The notes beneath the pieces are model-generated. The model had not been told where the DNA came from. It did not search any database and saw only the letters and a program-made list of their open reading frames with translations. DNA of 34,765 bases from CAZQGE01 sp964592815 (GTDB lineage Bacteria; Bacillota; Clostridia; Christensenellales; CAG-917): positions 1 to 34,765 of the forward strand of contig CAZQGE010000013.1 of NCBI GenBank assembly GCA_964592815.1. Direction: 5' to 3'. This document shows, in pieces, positions 8,448-15,457 of this stretch. Each line of letters starts with the position of its first letter. The stretch's first letter is position 1. The translations under genes were made by a program, and so were the position numbers.

Positions 8448-9092
8448 TTAATGCTCGTCCTTGTTTTTAAGTTGCATACTAAGCAATGCCAAGGACGCCG
8501 CCAAATCTTCATTTTTAAGTGCGATGTCAATAGGTACTTGCAAGTGTGTGTTGGTAAAGTTCCAAATAGCTTTTATTCCTGAACTTACCATAATATCTGC
8601 TACCATCTGAGCCGAAGAATTTGGCACGGTTATTATTCCAATTTGAATGTTCAACCTTTTTACGTACGAGGAAAACGATTTTACGTCATATACTTGCTTT
8701 CCGTTTACCGTAGTGTCTATCAATTTTGCGTTTGTATCAAACCCTGCAACGATATTCAATCCGTAATTGCCGAAACCGCTGTATCCTAAGAAGGCTTTTC
8801 CAAGTCCGCCAACACCAACTAGCACAGCGTCATGCGTGTTGTTGTAGCCTAAAAAACTTTCAAGGTCCGCTATGAGTTCCTCTACAGCAAAGCCCATTTT
8901 CGGTTTGCCCGCAACGCTGCTTATAAGCGCGATGTCTTTGCGAACCTGAACAGGATTTAAGTTTAGTTCCTCCGCGATGGTGGTGCTTGACACCGTTGTC
9001 ACGTTTTGCTTTTGCAATTTGTAGAGATAACGTAGATATGACGGAAGTCTGTTTAACGTCGCTTTTGATATCTCTGATGTTGATATAGCCAT
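8448..9092 (-). CDS. rex: Rex, redox-sensing transcriptional repressor
   Basis: Rex senses the NADH/NAD+ ratio and represses fermentative and redox genes when NADH is low. The 214-residue protein has the N-terminal winged helix (RLPSYLRYLYKL, then NPVQVRKDIA as recognition helix, about 12-55), the GVGGLGKAFLGY nucleotide-binding loop (93-104) of the Rossmann domain, and the usual swapped C-terminal helix. The frame is open to 9119, but I place the start at 9092. There a GGAG precedes the ATG by 6 bp, and the protein starts MAISTSEISKATL as in other Rex proteins. It lies 106 bp downstream of mgsA on the same strand, has its own consensus promoter and ends at a strong terminator. Autoregulation is plausible, but no clear Rex operator was found. 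Confidence 0.95.
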   Translation of the reverse strand: MAISTSEISKATLNRLPSYLRYLYKLQKQNVTTVSSTTIAEELNLNPVQVRKDIALISSVAGKPKMGFAVEELIADLESFLGYNNTHDAVLVGVGGLGKAFLGYSGFGNYGLNIVAGFDTNAKLIDTTVNGKQVYDVKSFSSYVKRLNIQIGIITVPNSSAQMVADIMVSSGIKAIWNFTNTHLQVPIDIALKNEDLAASLALLSMQLKNKDEH

Positions 9093-9126
9093 ATTGTCTC
9101 CATTAGTAATAGCAATCAATATTTCT

Positions 9127-9166
9127 TTATCGATAATAATATACTCAATTATTATGTTGTTGTCAA
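9127..9166 (-). promoter_or_regulatory. strong rex promoter with adjoining palindrome
   Basis: On the minus strand TTGACA (9161-9166) and TATATT (9138-9143) are exactly 17 bp apart, a near-perfect sigma-A promoter. The perfect 10-bp palindrome TTATCGATAA (9127-9136) lies directly downstream of the -10, where a repressor could block initiation. It does not match the published Rex consensus (TTGTTAAnnnnTTAACAA). Confidence 0.7.
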
Positions 9167-9198
9167 CTGTTTACGATAAATAAATATCGATTTTTAAT

Positions 9199-9576
9199 TT
9201 ATATTATTGATTTTTGTTTAAGGGCAGTAAGCATAATTTCTGCGCTTCTAACATTTGTTGCCAAAGGAATGTTTTTTACGTCGCATAAACGTAGTAATGC
9301 TGAAATGTCGGGTTCGTGAGGTTGTGAAGTCAAAGGGTCTCGCAAGAAAATTACCAAGTCCAATGCGCTGTCCGCAATCATTGAACCTATTTGTTGGTCG
9401 CCACCCAAAGGGCCACTTTTCATACGTGTTATACTCAAACCTGTTTCGCCCATAATCAATGTGCCAGTTGTGCCAGTAGCATAAAGTTGGTGTTCTTTCA
9501 AAACGTCAACATATTTTTTTGCAAGGTCTATTATATCATTTTTCTTTTTATCGTGAGCTATGAGAGCTATTTTCAT
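9199..9576 (-). CDS. mgsA: methylglyoxal synthase
   Basis: MgsA converts dihydroxyacetone phosphate to methylglyoxal and phosphate, a bypass that relieves sugar-phosphate build-up and phosphate limitation. The protein is 125 residues, slightly shorter than the 152-residue E. coli enzyme. Key features are the phosphate-binding ATGTTG loop (33-38), the SGPLGGDQQIG motif with catalytic D60, and the PHEPD motif with H87 and D90, which correspond to E. coli His98 and Asp101. It is cytosolic. A TTGGAG site lies ahead of the ATG. It is transcribed toward rex and divergently from the pyridoxamine-kinase-like gene. Its pairing with a redox repressor suggests shared control of glycolytic overflow, which is inference. 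Confidence 0.95.
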   Translation of the reverse strand: MKIALIAHDKKKNDIIDLAKKYVDVLKEHQLYATGTTGTLIMGETGLSITRMKSGPLGGDQQIGSMIADSALDLVIFLRDPLTSQPHEPDISALLRLCDVKNIPLATNVRSAEIMLTALKQKSII

Positions 9577-9605
9577 ATTTTTTACTCCAAATGTTTAATA
9601 TTACT

Positions 9606-9634
9606 ATTATTGCATTAAAACGTTAAACTTTCAA
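9606..9634 (-). promoter_or_regulatory. putative mgsA promoter
   Basis: On the minus strand TTGAAA (9629-9634) and AATAAT (9606-9611) are separated by 17 bp, 30 bp upstream of the mgsA start. Confidence 0.5.
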
Positions 9635-9715
9635 GTGATAAATATAAACGATTTTTTGTTAAAGTTTACAGCTAAAAATTTAATAATTCTTGCAATTTTA
9701 CTTTTTTGCAATTAC

Positions 9716-9721
9716 TATAAT
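9716..9721 (+). promoter_or_regulatory. consensus -10 box directly before the kinase start
   Basis: TATAAT at 9716-9721 ends 7 bp before the ATG at 9729, so a transcript from it would begin at or next to the start codon. The nearest -35-like box (TTGCAA, 9690-9695) is 20 bp away, longer than ideal. Confidence 0.4.
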
Positions 9722-9728
9722 ACGTGTT

Positions 9729-10598
9729 ATGGAAAAAAGAGTTTTGACAATTCAAGATTTATCCTGTGTGGGGCAATGCTCGCTTGGCGTTGCGTTGCCG
9801 TTGATTTCAGCTTTTGGGCTGGAAACTTGCGCGCTTCCTTCTGCAGTTTTAAGCACTCATACGGCAAGCGGTTTTGAAGGTTATACGTTTAGAGATTTGA
9901 CATCTGATATGCCTGCTATTCGTTGTCATTTTCAACAAAAAGACATCAAGTTTGATTATATTTATACGGGTTATATCGGAAATGAAAACCAACTTGACGA
10001 AATAACAAAAATGAAAGAGACATGTTTGAATGAAAATGGAATTTTGATTGTCGACCCTGTAATTGGCGACAACGGAAAAGCATATCCATCATTCAACAGT
10101 TCGTTTGTGCTTAAGATGAAAAAGTTTGCTTGTCAGTCGCAGTTGATTATGCCAAACATAACCGAGGCGTGTTTGTTGACGGGGCAAACTTATAAAACTA
10201 CTTACGACAAAAAATATATTTGTGAACTTGTAGACAGATTGTTTGAGTTGAATGGAAACAACATAATTTTGACTGGTGTCGAACTTGAAAAAGGAAAAAT
10301 TGGAGTTGCATTAAAAGAAAAAGAGTCACAAGAAACGCAATTTTGTTTTACATCAAAAGTCGATGGTACGTTTCACGGTACAGGTGATATTTTTGCTTCT
10401 GTTGTTGTTGGTGGTTTAGCTTGCGGGTTTGACTTAAAGACGTCGTCTGAATTAGGCGTGAGGTTTGTTGCAAAATCAATTCAAGCAACTTGCGATAAAG
10501 CTGAACATTGGTATGGTGTTAGGTTTGAAAAGTGTATTCCTTGGTTGGTAAAAAAAATCAGACAAAATTGCGCTAATAAGCCGTATAACACAATCTAA
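9729..10598 (+). CDS. pdxY: pyridoxamine/pyridoxal kinase (PfkB/ribokinase fold)
   Basis: A 289-residue kinase of the PdxK/PdxY/ThiD group, which phosphorylates the hydroxymethyl of pyridoxal, pyridoxamine or pyridoxine in B6 salvage. The N-terminal TIQDLSCVGQCSLGVALP (7-24), YTGYIGN (79-85), DPVIGD (109-114), MPNITEACLLTG (141-152) and the anion-hole motif HGTGDIFAS with catalytic D220 are typical of clostridial pyridoxamine kinases. Hydroxymethylpyrimidine as substrate cannot be excluded. The frame is open to 9690, but the conserved domain begins right after the ATG at 9729. No Shine-Dalgarno sequence precedes that ATG, and a TATAAT lies only 7 bp upstream, so translation may be leaderless. 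The gene is divergent from mgsA and single. Confidence 0.85.
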   Translation: MEKRVLTIQDLSCVGQCSLGVALPLISAFGLETCALPSAVLSTHTASGFEGYTFRDLTSDMPAIRCHFQQKDIKFDYIYTGYIGNENQLDEITKMKETCLNENGILIVDPVIGDNGKAYPSFNSSFVLKMKKFACQSQLIMPNITEACLLTGQTYKTTYDKKYICELVDRLFELNGNNIILTGVELEKGKIGVALKEKESQETQFCFTSKVDGTFHGTGDIFASVVVGGLACGFDLKTSSELGVRFVAKSIQATCDKAEHWYGVRFEKCIPWLVKKIRQNCANKPYNTI

Positions 10599-10802
10599 TT
10601 TATAATACAAGCACCTATTCTATAATAAAACCGCATCTATAATATATTAAAACTGCACATATCTATAATTTGAACAAATAAAATGTCTTAAATATAAACA
10701 AACAAAGCGTTTAAGCAAAACGATGAAAACATTTTGATTGAACGTGTAAAATAAGAAAGTTAAAAATTATCAAAAAAACAAAATAAGAATGCAAGAAAAC
10801 AA

Positions 10803-10825
10803 AAAACCGCTCTTTAGGCGGTTTT
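10803..10825 (-). terminator. terminator of the DUF2974 hydrolase gene
   Basis: AAAACCGC (10803-10810) and GCGGTTTT (10818-10825) form an 8-bp stem with a 7-nt loop. On the minus strand a TTTTTTGTTTTC tail follows. The gap 10599-10802 holds only AT-rich sequence with four TATAAT-like words and no convincing gene. Confidence 0.75.
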
Positions 10826-10846
10826 AATTTTTTAAGGTATAAATTT

Positions 10847-12403
10847 TTAGTTCTCTGTTTCGCCAACGTTGCTTGGTTCAACCGCTTCAGTTGGTTCTTT
10901 TGCATCTTTGACAACTTTTGCTTTTGAAATTTTTACGTTTTCATCCACCGAAAGAGTTTCGGAGTGCTGTTGCTTTGAGCTTTTGAACAAGTTTTTAAGC
11001 GAATTAAGCTGTTTGTCACTTATGTTAAAAATCTTTTTCAAATCAATATTAAAAGTTTTATCGTTCTCATTGTTTTTGTTGTTTGTATCTTCAGCATTAA
11101 CATCGTTTATTTCGTCGTCAGATTTATGACTAAAATTTTCATCAGAAATATATTCATTTTCTGTGCTGCCATCATCGTCAAGTTTTGGTACGTCAAGGGT
11201 GGTATTGACGTCGTCATTATCGATTGGTTTTTTCAGCTTGTTGCCGTCTATGTCATAAGCAACTGCATTTTTTGGGAATAAACTACCTTTGAAAACTTTG
11301 AAACCTTCAACAATACGCAGAGGTTTTTCTGTGTGTCCGCTTGTTTCAACTGTTTTCATCAATTTGAAGAATAAGCGCAACATATATTTGATTTTTTTCA
11401 AGTCATCGGGTGGTAATTTGTCGTAACTTGCAAAAAACATAGGTATTGTTTTTGCAAAATTCAAGCCTATGTCAAGGGGACGTTGCGCTTTTGTTTGGTC
11501 TATAAAGTCTGTGAGAACTTTGAAGAATAGTGCGCGACTTTCTTTGTCTGTGTCGTTCAGCCAAGCGTTCATTGAATGCTTCAACTTTTGTGATGACGGT
11601 GACAGCGATTTTTCATAAATAAAGCTGTTGTAACGAATGCACCAAGAAAACGGGTCGTGTTGTTGTATCCAAAATGCGTTGCTTTTGACAATATAATAAT
11701 TTTCGTCGCTATAAAGCATTATTCCAAAAAACGAGTTTTCGGGTAGTGTTGTGATAATTTTATCTTTAATTTGAGAATAGTTGTCAGTTTCAAAATGAAT
11801 TTTATCCATTCCAGGGCCGTCGTGGTTAAAAATTCGGATAATGCGTGGTTTTATCCAGTCTTCCGCATACGTTGACGAAAATATTGCCAAGTGTCCGCCT
11901 TTTGAGTGACCGCCAATGTAAAAATTGTCCGGCAAAATTCTTGCAATCCTGTTTATGTATATGACTGAATCTTGTTCAGCAGGAACAATTTCCATATAGC
12001 CTTTGTTTATATCTTCTGACCAACCAATCATAGAGCGGTCTGTTCCGCGATACGCGACGTATGCCGTATCTTTGAAAGCATACACAGTAACGGAGAATTG
12101 TTCGTCGATAGATTCATCTTTTATGTCTATATGGTCGATTATCGTAACATCAGAAAACCTAACGCCTTCAATCATATTGCGCAGAAGTTTTTTGTTTTCT
12201 TCGCCTTTTCGTATGCTGTAAACGTTTTTATCGTTGATTTCGTATAATTCTTTGAGCGTTAACGGTTGTCCTTGGCGTTCTTTCCAAATTTCGTCAATTT
12301 TTAAGTAACTTAATTGTGAAAATACCAAAGAATCAACTTCGTTAAAGTCTTTTTCGTAAAAAGTTTTTGAAAATTCCTTTGCATAGTTAGTGATATTTTT
12401 CAA
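10847..12403 (-). CDS. DUF2974/Mbeg1-like alpha/beta hydrolase with acidic C-terminal tail
   Basis: A protein of about 518 residues. Residues 100-260 carry an alpha/beta-hydrolase core of the Mbeg1-like (DUF2974) family: AYVAYRGTD, then the nucleophile elbow GGHSKGGHLA with Ser near 167, then an Asp in NHDGPG. Mbeg1-type proteins are presumed lipases or esterases with unknown natural substrate. Residues from about 375 to the end are low-complexity and charged, rich in Asp, Asn, Glu, Ser and Lys, and probably disordered. There is no signal peptide. No ATG exists at the N terminus. Two TTG codons in frame (12409 and 12403) follow a GGAGG. The second has the better 9-bp spacing, so I use it; starting at 12409 would add two residues. 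The gene is divergent from the deacetylase. Confidence 0.75.
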   Translation of the reverse strand: MKNITNYAKEFSKTFYEKDFNEVDSLVFSQLSYLKIDEIWKERQGQPLTLKELYEINDKNVYSIRKGEENKKLLRNMIEGVRFSDVTIIDHIDIKDESIDEQFSVTVYAFKDTAYVAYRGTDRSMIGWSEDINKGYMEIVPAEQDSVIYINRIARILPDNFYIGGHSKGGHLAIFSSTYAEDWIKPRIIRIFNHDGPGMDKIHFETDNYSQIKDKIITTLPENSFFGIMLYSDENYYIVKSNAFWIQQHDPFSWCIRYNSFIYEKSLSPSSQKLKHSMNAWLNDTDKESRALFFKVLTDFIDQTKAQRPLDIGLNFAKTIPMFFASYDKLPPDDLKKIKYMLRLFFKLMKTVETSGHTEKPLRIVEGFKVFKGSLFPKNAVAYDIDGNKLKKPIDNDDVNTTLDVPKLDDDGSTENEYISDENFSHKSDDEINDVNAEDTNNKNNENDKTFNIDLKKIFNISDKQLNSLKNLFKSSKQQHSETLSVDENVKISKAKVVKDAKEPTEAVEPSNVGETEN

Positions 12404-12499
12404 CTGCAACTTCCTCCAACAAAATTATAAACTTTTTTTCGTTTTAATTCAAGTGGGTTTTCAATATATAAAAACTTCCGTTTTGCTAACACTAGGTTT

Positions 12500-13372
12500 A
12501 TGAAATCAAAACTATGTTTATCAAGTTCAATTATCCTCGCGGTTTGCATTACGTTTTTTGCGGTATTTTTTTGCTTTGAAGCATACAATTTTTGTCAAGT
12601 TGAAGCTGTATCAACTTTGACGAAAGAAACAAGGCAGTTGCCGATTTTGATGTATCATAGTGTGCTAAACAGCAGAAAAGGAGCATATATCATATCAGAA
12701 AAGCAGTTTGAAAATGATTTGCAAACCTTGATGCAACTCGGCTATCAAACCGTTTCGGCAAGTCAAGTGATAGCTTATGCTGAAGGGCGGGGTACATTGC
12801 CAGAGAAACCGATAATGCTGACGTTTGATGATGGACACTTTAATAATTTATATTATACTTTACCTATTCTGAAACGCTTTAATGCAAAAGCATTATTCAA
12901 CGTAATCGGTGAGTTTTCGGAGTATTCTAGCGTAAGCGGCGACAACGACAATCCTAACTATTCACACCTTACGTGGGAAGAAATGAAAATCCTTAAGGAA
13001 AGCGGTTTGGTCGAAATTGGAAACCATAGTTACAGCTTGCATAGGTATCGTCCAAGGTTTGGAGTTTCAAAAATGCAGAAGGAAAGCCTTGAAACATACA
13101 GAAGTTTAATTGAAAACGATACAATGATGCTTCAAAACAAAATTAAGTATGCAACAGGCAGTTTTCCTCAAGCGTACGCTTATCCCTTTGGAAAATATAA
13201 TGAATACAGCGAAAAAATTTTGGCTGATTGCAATATTAAGATGACGCTTACTTGTGCGGAAAAGGGAAATGTAATTGTTTTTAACAATACAAGTTCAATA
13301 AAAAAGTTAAATCGCTTTAACAGAAACGGAGCATACCATACGGTAAAAGTTATTTTGGATAAAATTAAATAA
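12500..13372 (+). CDS. membrane-anchored polysaccharide deacetylase (NodB/PDA1 domain)
   Basis: A 290-residue protein starting with a basic stretch and one long hydrophobic segment (about 8-30, SSIILAVCITFFAVFFCF), an uncleaved signal anchor or signal peptide that places the enzyme outside the membrane. The catalytic NodB domain runs from PILMYHSV (48) to the end. It has motif 1 TFDDG (108-112, metal-binding and base Asp), motif 2 NHSYSLH with H176 and H181, and a later SFPQAYAYPFG motif with the family Pro-Phe-Gly. Relatives remove N-acetyl groups from cell-wall peptidoglycan or exopolysaccharide. The substrate here is unknown. The five-residue His-His spacing differs from the textbook H-S/T-x-x-H, as in other clostridial members. 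The ribosome binding site is weak. No partner gene is adjacent. Confidence 0.85.
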   Translation: MKSKLCLSSSIILAVCITFFAVFFCFEAYNFCQVEAVSTLTKETRQLPILMYHSVLNSRKGAYIISEKQFENDLQTLMQLGYQTVSASQVIAYAEGRGTLPEKPIMLTFDDGHFNNLYYTLPILKRFNAKALFNVIGEFSEYSSVSGDNDNPNYSHLTWEEMKILKESGLVEIGNHSYSLHRYRPRFGVSKMQKESLETYRSLIENDTMMLQNKIKYATGSFPQAYAYPFGKYNEYSEKILADCNIKMTLTCAEKGNVIVFNNTSSIKKLNRFNRNGAYHTVKVILDKIK

Positions 13373-13402
13373 GCAACTAAAACCTTTTAGGCAAAATAGC
13401 TG

Positions 13403-13431
13403 TTGAAATTTTTGGACATTGGTACTATAAT
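13403..13431 (+). promoter_or_regulatory. strong promoter of the small 13467 gene
   Basis: TTGAAA (13403-13408) and TATAAT (13426-13431) are exactly 17 bp apart, followed by a 35-nt leader and a GGAGG site. This is a near-ideal sigma-A promoter. Confidence 0.8.
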
Positions 13432-13466
13432 AAATCTGATAATAAATTTATTTCACGGAGGTAATT

Positions 13467-13623
13467 ATGAAATCAGTAACAAATAAAGAAGCTGAACAGA
13501 TTTTGAAGGATAAGGGCATCAAACGCCTTGATTGGAGAGCGGCTGCCGACTTAACAGATAAAGAAAGAGAAAAAATTTTTGACGAAGTTGTGTCAAAGAC
13601 AGACAAAGAAGACAAAGAATAAT
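13467..13623 (+). CDS. small charged hypothetical protein, apparent +1 frameshift after residue 32
   Basis: The gene has a near-consensus promoter, GGAGG 5 bp before the ATG, and a strong terminator directly after 13623. In the literal sequence the frame from 13467 stops at TGA 13581-13583 after 38 residues (ending in RKRKNF). If one A is dropped from the A run at 13560-13563, or from the six-A run at 13571-13576, the frame continues as a highly charged, coding-looking tail that reaches TAA at 13621-13623, just before the terminator hairpin. The restored product is about 51 residues, soluble and helical (KDKGIKRLDWRAAADLTD, then an acidic tail). This could be a sequencing error, a real mutation, or slippage on A6T5. 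The family is not recognised. Confidence 0.55.
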
Positions 13624-13628
13624 GGATA

Positions 13629-13653
13629 ATCCGTTGCGATAAGCAACGGATTT
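13629..13653 (+). terminator. terminator of the small 13467 gene
   Basis: AATCCGTTGC (13629-13638) pairs perfectly with GCAACGGATT (13644-13653) around GATAA, followed by TTGTTTTTG. It is a textbook terminator starting 6 bp after the TAA of the frame-restored gene. Confidence 0.9.
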
Positions 13654-13810
13654 GTTTTTGCTATTAAATAAGTTTTATTAAAACTACTTTTATAACTTTA
13701 CATTTTTTTTCTAATATTAAGATTAGTTTTTTAATCTGAGATATGCTTTTTGTGAAAGATAGCTATTATTAGTTGAATGCGTTTTTAAGATAACCTACTT
13801 TTATAATTTG

Positions 13811-13847
13811 ATACGTAGTTCTATTTTGTTTATACGTAGTTCTATTT
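13811..13847. repeat. two direct 16-bp repeats upstream of the lpd promoter
   Basis: ATACGTAGTTCTATTT occurs at 13811-13826 and 13832-13847, 21 bp apart (two helical turns). The second copy ends 27 bp before the -35 box of the lpd promoter, a classical activator position. The rest of 13654-13874 is AT-rich and shows no gene. Confidence 0.6.
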
Positions 13848-13874
13848 CAAAACACTTTTATAGATTTTTGAGTG

Positions 13875-13903
13875 TTGAATTACTCGCAAACTATGGATAT
13901 AAT
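13875..13903 (+). promoter_or_regulatory. promoter of dihydrolipoyl dehydrogenase gene
   Basis: TTGAAT (13875-13880) and TATAAT (13898-13903) are separated by 17 bp. The predicted start of transcription is near 13910, giving a very short leader before GGAG and the ATG at 13923. Confidence 0.75.
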
Positions 13904-13922
13904 ATAGTTTGTGGAGAAAATT

Positions 13923-15296
13923 ATGAAAACTGACATTTTAATTTTGGGCGGTGGGCCGTCCGGATACGTTGCAGCAATTAGGGCAAGTCAACTAAATAAG
14001 TCTGTTATCCTTGTTGAAAAGGAAAATTTGGGTGGTACTTGTATGAATAAAGGGTGCATTCCCACAAAAGCACTACTTAAAATTTCGGAACTTAGCACGG
14101 AATTAAACAATAGAGAATTCGGTATGCTAGCCGATGAAAATTCGGATATTCATAATTTTGCCGTACAGCGCAAAGATAAAATCATTAAAAATATGAGAAA
14201 CGGCGTGAAAAGCCTTTTGGAGTCGTACGACGTTCAAACCGTATATGGAAACGGTTTGATTAAAGATGCGCACACCATAACTGTTCAGACTGAAAACGGC
14301 GAGAGAGTTATAGAGTTCGATAAGTTGATTTTGGCGACTGGTTCTAAGTGCGCCAACCCTAGCTTTATCAAGGGACTTGACAACGACGGCGTTATTGACA
14401 GCGACAAGGCGTTGCAACTTGAAAGTTTGCCAAAGAGTTTGGTAATTATCGGCGGTGGAGTAATAGGTGTTGAATTTGCCACGTATTTCAGCGTTTTAGG
14501 TGTTAAGGTTACAGTTTTGGAATTTAGAGATAACATTTTGGCGGAATTTGACCAAGACGTTTGCCAATGTGTGGAAAGGTCGTTGAAAAAACAAGGTATT
14601 GCCATTCAAACAAGCGCAAAAGTTTTGAGCGTTTCAAAAAGAGACGGTCTTGATGTTGAATATGAAAAAAGTGGTGAACTTCAAACTATAAATTGTGAAA
14701 ACGTGTTGATTGCGGTTGGCAGAAAGCCTAATCTTGACGGGCTTGAACCATTAGGGCTTGAAACCAAAAATGGGGCAGTTATCGTTGATGAAAATATGCG
14801 CACGTCAGTTGAAGGCGTGTTCGCTTGTGGGGACGTAGTAGGCGGAAAACTTTTGGCGCATTTGGCGTATGCTGAAGGAAGAATGGCGGCGGAAATCGCT
14901 GCGGTTGGACACAGCAAAATAAACTTAATGAACTGTCCTGCTTGTGTTTACACAACCCCAGAAATAGCGGTTGTAGGAATAACGGAAAAAGAAGCTGTTG
15001 AATGTGGAATAAAGTTTAGAATGGCAAAGTGTGACGTTCGTACCAATGGCAGAGCACAGACTTTGGGACAGAGAGATGGCTTTGTTAAATTGCTTACAAA
15101 TGAAAACCAAGAAATTATCGGTGGAGTTGTTGTTTGCGCTTCCGCTTCTGAAATTATTGGTGAAATCGCTTTGGCAGTAAATGCAAAATTGAAAGTTGAC
15201 GTTTTGGCAAACACAATTCACCCGCATCCTAGCATAAGTGAAATTGTTTGGGAAAGCGCAAATATGTTGATTGGGAAGCCTATACACAGCAAATAA
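13923..15296 (+). CDS. lpdA: dihydrolipoyl dehydrogenase (E3)
   Basis: A flavin disulfide oxidoreductase of 457 residues that reoxidises dihydrolipoyl groups of 2-oxoacid dehydrogenase or glycine cleavage complexes with NAD+. It has the N-terminal FAD fold ILILGGGPSGYVAAI, the redox pair C40/C45 in GGTCMNKGCIPTKA, the NAD Rossmann motif IIGGGVIGVEFA, the second FAD motif ACGDVVGG, and the C-terminal catalytic dyad H435/E440 in HPHPSISE. A GTG at 13911 is in frame, but the ATG at 13923 has GGAG 6 bp upstream and begins the conserved fold, so I start there. No E1, E2 or glycine cleavage genes are adjacent and no lipoyl domain is fused. The partner complex must be elsewhere. Confidence 0.93.
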   Translation: MKTDILILGGGPSGYVAAIRASQLNKSVILVEKENLGGTCMNKGCIPTKALLKISELSTELNNREFGMLADENSDIHNFAVQRKDKIIKNMRNGVKSLLESYDVQTVYGNGLIKDAHTITVQTENGERVIEFDKLILATGSKCANPSFIKGLDNDGVIDSDKALQLESLPKSLVIIGGGVIGVEFATYFSVLGVKVTVLEFRDNILAEFDQDVCQCVERSLKKQGIAIQTSAKVLSVSKRDGLDVEYEKSGELQTINCENVLIAVGRKPNLDGLEPLGLETKNGAVIVDENMRTSVEGVFACGDVVGGKLLAHLAYAEGRMAAEIAAVGHSKINLMNCPACVYTTPEIAVVGITEKEAVECGIKFRMAKCDVRTNGRAQTLGQRDGFVKLLTNENQEIIGGVVVCASASEIIGEIALAVNAKLKVDVLANTIHPHPSISEIVWESANMLIGKPIHSK

Positions 15297-15457
15297 AGAC
15301 CAACTAAACAATTAGCTGTTATATTTTTTGCTGTTGCAAGCAATGTAAACTATGTAAGCTACATAATAGCGCAAGAAATGTGCTATGTGAGCAAAATAAG
15401 GCTGGCTAAGTTAAGTTAGCTTAGTTGGTTGAGATAATTAGACAAGTTATGGTAAAC

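Noticed and set aside
8213..8530. 105-aa open frame on the minus strand over the repeats and the end of rex
   Set aside because: It overlaps rex and its terminator, lacks a ribosome binding site and reads through repeat DNA.
10599..10710. four TATAAT-like words in the gap after the kinase gene
   Set aside because: AT-rich spacer sequence gives such words by chance. Spacing is irregular and no -35 boxes or downstream plus-strand gene exist.
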